The notes below the pieces were generated by a model. It did not search any database. It was not told the DNA's origin and worked only from the letters and a program-made list of their open reading frames with translations. Source: JAKAXG01 sp035702985 (lineage in GTDB: Bacteria > Actinomycetota > Acidimicrobiia > Acidimicrobiales > Palsa-688). Taken from it: 64,000 bases of DNA. A program made the translations under genes and the position numbers. Positions within the stretch are counted from its first letter, which is position 1. Every line of letters begins with the position of its first letter. The DNA is taken from the NCBI GenBank assembly GCA_035702985.1, contig DASSZD010000015.1, positions 1 through 64,000 of the forward strand, read 5' to 3'. Of the stretch, positions 62,108 through 64,000 are shown one piece after another.

Positions 62108-63700
62108 ATGGCGGCCGGTTCGTCAGATCATCCACGCGTAGCTGTACCGGGGCGGCGGGCGTCCGCCCGTTCGCTGGGTGCGAGGATCCGGTCCTTCGCG
62201 GTCCCGTTGCTCACGGTGGCGGTGCTGGGCGCGGTGGGGTTGTCCACCGTCGCGCCCGCCGGGGCTGCATCGCCATCCGGCGCCTGGTCCATCGTTCCCA
62301 GCCCCACCGCCGATGCCAACTTCAGCTATCTGAGCGGGGTCTCCTGCGTCTCGGCGTCGTCCTGCTTCGCCGTCGGTCACCACCTTCCCAACGGCGCCGT
62401 CTCTGCGTCCATGCAGACGCTCATCGAGCGGTGGGACGGGTCGGCCTGGTCGATCGTGGCGAGCCCGGACACGAGCGCCACCGAGGACAACAACCTCGCC
62501 GCGGTCTCCTGCGTCTCGGCGTCGTCGTGCACCGCCGTCGGCTACTACTTGACCGGCCCGAACGGATTGCGGCACCAGACGCTGATCGAGCGGTGGGACG
62601 GGTCAGCCTGGTCGATCGTGGCGAGCCCGGACACGAGCGCCACCGATGACAACGAACTCAATGGAGTCTCCTGTGTCTCGGCGTCGTCCTGCATCGCCGT
62701 CGGGAGCTACACCTTCTTGGGACCAGGTAATCAGGAGTACTCGCAGGCACTGATCGAGCGGTGGGACGGGTCGGCCTGGTCGATCTCGGCGAGCCCCAAT
62801 ACGAGCGCCACCCAGAACAGGTCCCTCAACGGGGTTTCCTGCGTCTCGGTCTCAGCCTGCACGGCTGTCGGTATCTCCGCGGTGACCGGACCGAACAACC
62901 AACCGTCCGAACAGATGCTCGCCGAGCAGTGGGACGGGAGCGCCTGGCGCCTGACGTACCCGCCCAAGCTGCTCCCCCCAGGGAGCTATCTCTACGGGGT
63001 TTCGTGCATTTCGGCGTCGGCCTGCACCGCGGTCGGTTCGCACGCCGTCGGGTCGTACTGGCAGACGTTGATAGTGCAGTGGGACGGGGGCGGCTGGTCC
63101 CTGGTGACGAGCCCCAACCCGGCCCCGACCGGGAGCAACGATCTCCTCGGGGTTTCGTGCCCGTCGGTCTCGGCGTGCACCGCCGTCGGTGACTCCTCCT
63201 ACAGCCAGGGTTACAACACCCGGACGCTGGTCGAGCAGTGGGACGGGGCCGCCTGGTCGATCGTGCCGAGCGCGGCACCGGACCCCACCCAGAACTACAG
63301 CCTCAACGGGGTCTCCTGTCCCACGGCTTCGACCTGCACCGCCGCCGGTACCTACTGGGGCCACGAGCCGGGCCGGACACTGATCGAAACGAGCCCGGGA
63401 GCGAACCCCGCGCCCCCGCCTCCGCCCCCGCCTCCGCCGACGCCGCCGCCGCCCAGGCCGGGCTACTGGTTCGTGGCTGCGGATGGCGGGGTCTTCTCCT
63501 TCGGGGCCCCGTTCTTCGGGTCGACGGGTGGGCTCAGGCTGAACCAGCCGGTCGTGGGTATGGCGGCCACGCCTGATGGGGGTGGGTATTGGCTGGTGGC
63601 TCGCGATGGCGGGATCTTCTCCTTCGGCGACGCCTCCTTCTACGGCTCTACCGGCAACCTGGCCCTCAACCAGCCGATCGTGGGCATGAACGGCCTGTGA
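62108..63700 (+). CDS. Secreted protein with seven Cys-paired repeats and surface-repeat C-terminus
   Basis: A 530-residue protein. The long basic N-terminus and hydrophobic segment (about 27-52, ending APAGAA) act as a signal peptide. Seven repeats of about 47-53 residues follow, each with a GVSC-X5-C-X-AVG core (as in [14 protein letters not shown]) and a later WDGSAWSIV strand. A polyproline linker (about 435-455) leads to two units of the [16 protein letters not shown] type found at 1-633. A disulfide in each repeat and a propeller-like fold are inferred. GGAGGGG precedes the ATG. The gene ends mid-unit at GMNGL. Confidence 0.8.
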   Translation: MAAGSSDHPRVAVPGRRASARSLGARIRSFAVPLLTVAVLGAVGLSTVAPAGAASPSGAWSIVPSPTADANFSYLSGVSCVSASSCFAVGHHLPNGAVSASMQTLIERWDGSAWSIVASPDTSATEDNNLAAVSCVSASSCTAVGYYLTGPNGLRHQTLIERWDGSAWSIVASPDTSATDDNELNGVSCVSASSCIAVGSYTFLGPGNQEYSQALIERWDGSAWSISASPNTSATQNRSLNGVSCVSVSACTAVGISAVTGPNNQPSEQMLAEQWDGSAWRLTYPPKLLPPGSYLYGVSCISASACTAVGSHAVGSYWQTLIVQWDGGGWSLVTSPNPAPTGSNDLLGVSCPSVSACTAVGDSSYSQGYNTRTLVEQWDGAAWSIVPSAAPDPTQNYSLNGVSCPTASTCTAAGTYWGHEPGRTLIETSPGANPAPPPPPPPPPTPPPPRPGYWFVAADGGVFSFGAPFFGSTGGLRLNQPVVGMAATPDGGGYWLVARDGGIFSFGDASFYGSTGNLALNQPIVGMNGL

Positions 63701-63836
63701 CCAGCTGAGTCAGCCGTCCCCGGCTGTGCGGCGAGCGCCGGTCCGGACCGGCGGACATGGCGGGAACCACCGCGTTCGGACCGGTTTCGTCCCGGTGGTG
63801 TCACCGGGGAGGCGAGCGGTAGCCCCCTCCGCCCCC

Positions 63837-63854
63837 TAGACTCGGACATCTATA
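63837..63854 (+). promoter_or_regulatory. Possible leaderless promoter of tig
   Basis: TAGACT (63837-63842) resembles a -10 box 11 bases before the tig ATG. No Shine-Dalgarno sequence and no clear -35 are seen. A leaderless transcript is possible. Confidence 0.25.
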
Positions 63855-64000
63855 TGAAAGCCGTGGTGGAGCCCCTCGAGGGGAACAAGGTCAAGCTGTC
63901 GATCGAGGTCGACGAGCAGGAGTTCGAGAAGGACATCGATGCGGCGTTCCGCAAGATCGCCCGGGAGGTCCGCATCCCCGGCTTCCGGCCCGGCAAGGCG
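63854..64000 (+). CDS. tig: Trigger factor (N-terminal part, cut by the window end)
   Basis: The first 49 residues of the ribosome-associated chaperone and peptidyl-prolyl isomerase. KLSIEVDEQEFEKDIDAAFRK and the ribosome-binding signature VRIPGFRPGKA (G-F-R-X-G-K) identify it clearly. The gene continues beyond base 64000. Its location beside tRNA genes supports a chromosomal locus. Confidence 0.93.
   Translation, partial: MKAVVEPLEGNKVKLSIEVDEQEFEKDIDAAFRKIAREVRIPGFRPGKA

Overview
The window is GC-rich, densely packed DNA with many GTG starts and 4-base GTGA/ATGA gene overlaps, as in Actinobacteria. Both ends carry surface proteins with 'YWLVASDGGIFTFGDA' repeats of 41-42 residues, which I associate with Acidimicrobiia, so an acidimicrobial (or near relative) chromosome is the best guess. 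Five tRNAs, a primary-type sigma factor, nicotinamide nucleotide transhydrogenase and the start of trigger factor mark it as chromosomal. No phage, CRISPR array or intact insertion sequence was seen; one IS5-like transposase remnant lies near the left end.

Layout. 1-12.9 kb: cell envelope genes, namely the end of a repeat protein, GDP-mannose dehydratase, an RmlC-like epimerase, a MarR/ClC divergon with a shared palindrome, a class A penicillin-binding protein, two GT4 glycosyltransferase genes and an MscS channel. 12.9-25.2 kb: a nitrate-respiration island. A divergent unit (DUF2249 plus MIP18/DUF59 leftward; an ACP-like protein plus a 12-helix haem-copper-oxidase-like protein rightward) precedes narGHJI, a TDT/SLAC1-like anion transporter and a cysteine-bearing ArsR-type regulator. 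25.2-34.9 kb: looser accessory DNA with three methyltransferases, a TetR regulator with two operators, an F420-type oxidoreductase, an orphan phosphoribosyltransferase and a Doc toxin-antitoxin pair.

35-46.8 kb: tRNA-Lys, a phosphoglycerate kinase paralogue with a decayed nucleotide side, an FUSC transporter, tRNA-His, a group 2 sigma factor, a metallophosphoesterase, an ECF sigma/anti-sigma pair, FetAB-like metal export and an ABC-2 exporter. 46.8-51.2 kb: a sulfur-relay cluster (SQR-like flavoprotein, TusE/DsrC, DsrE2), patatin, a universal stress protein, a CBS protein and tRNA-Arg. 51.3-59.7 kb: two acyl-CoA dehydrogenases, a crotonase, an aldehyde dehydrogenase and split transhydrogenase pntAA-pntAB-pntB. 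59.7-64 kb: a secreted kelch protein, tRNA-Gly, tRNA-Pro, a second surface repeat protein and the 5' end of tig.

How it fits together: NarGHI would take electrons from quinol to nitrate at the inner membrane face, and the neighbouring TDT protein is the only anion-transport candidate beside it (no NarK in the window). The divergent unit shares a short repeated sequence with the region before narG, so co-regulation is plausible. All functions are inferred from sequence and family knowledge; no searches were run.
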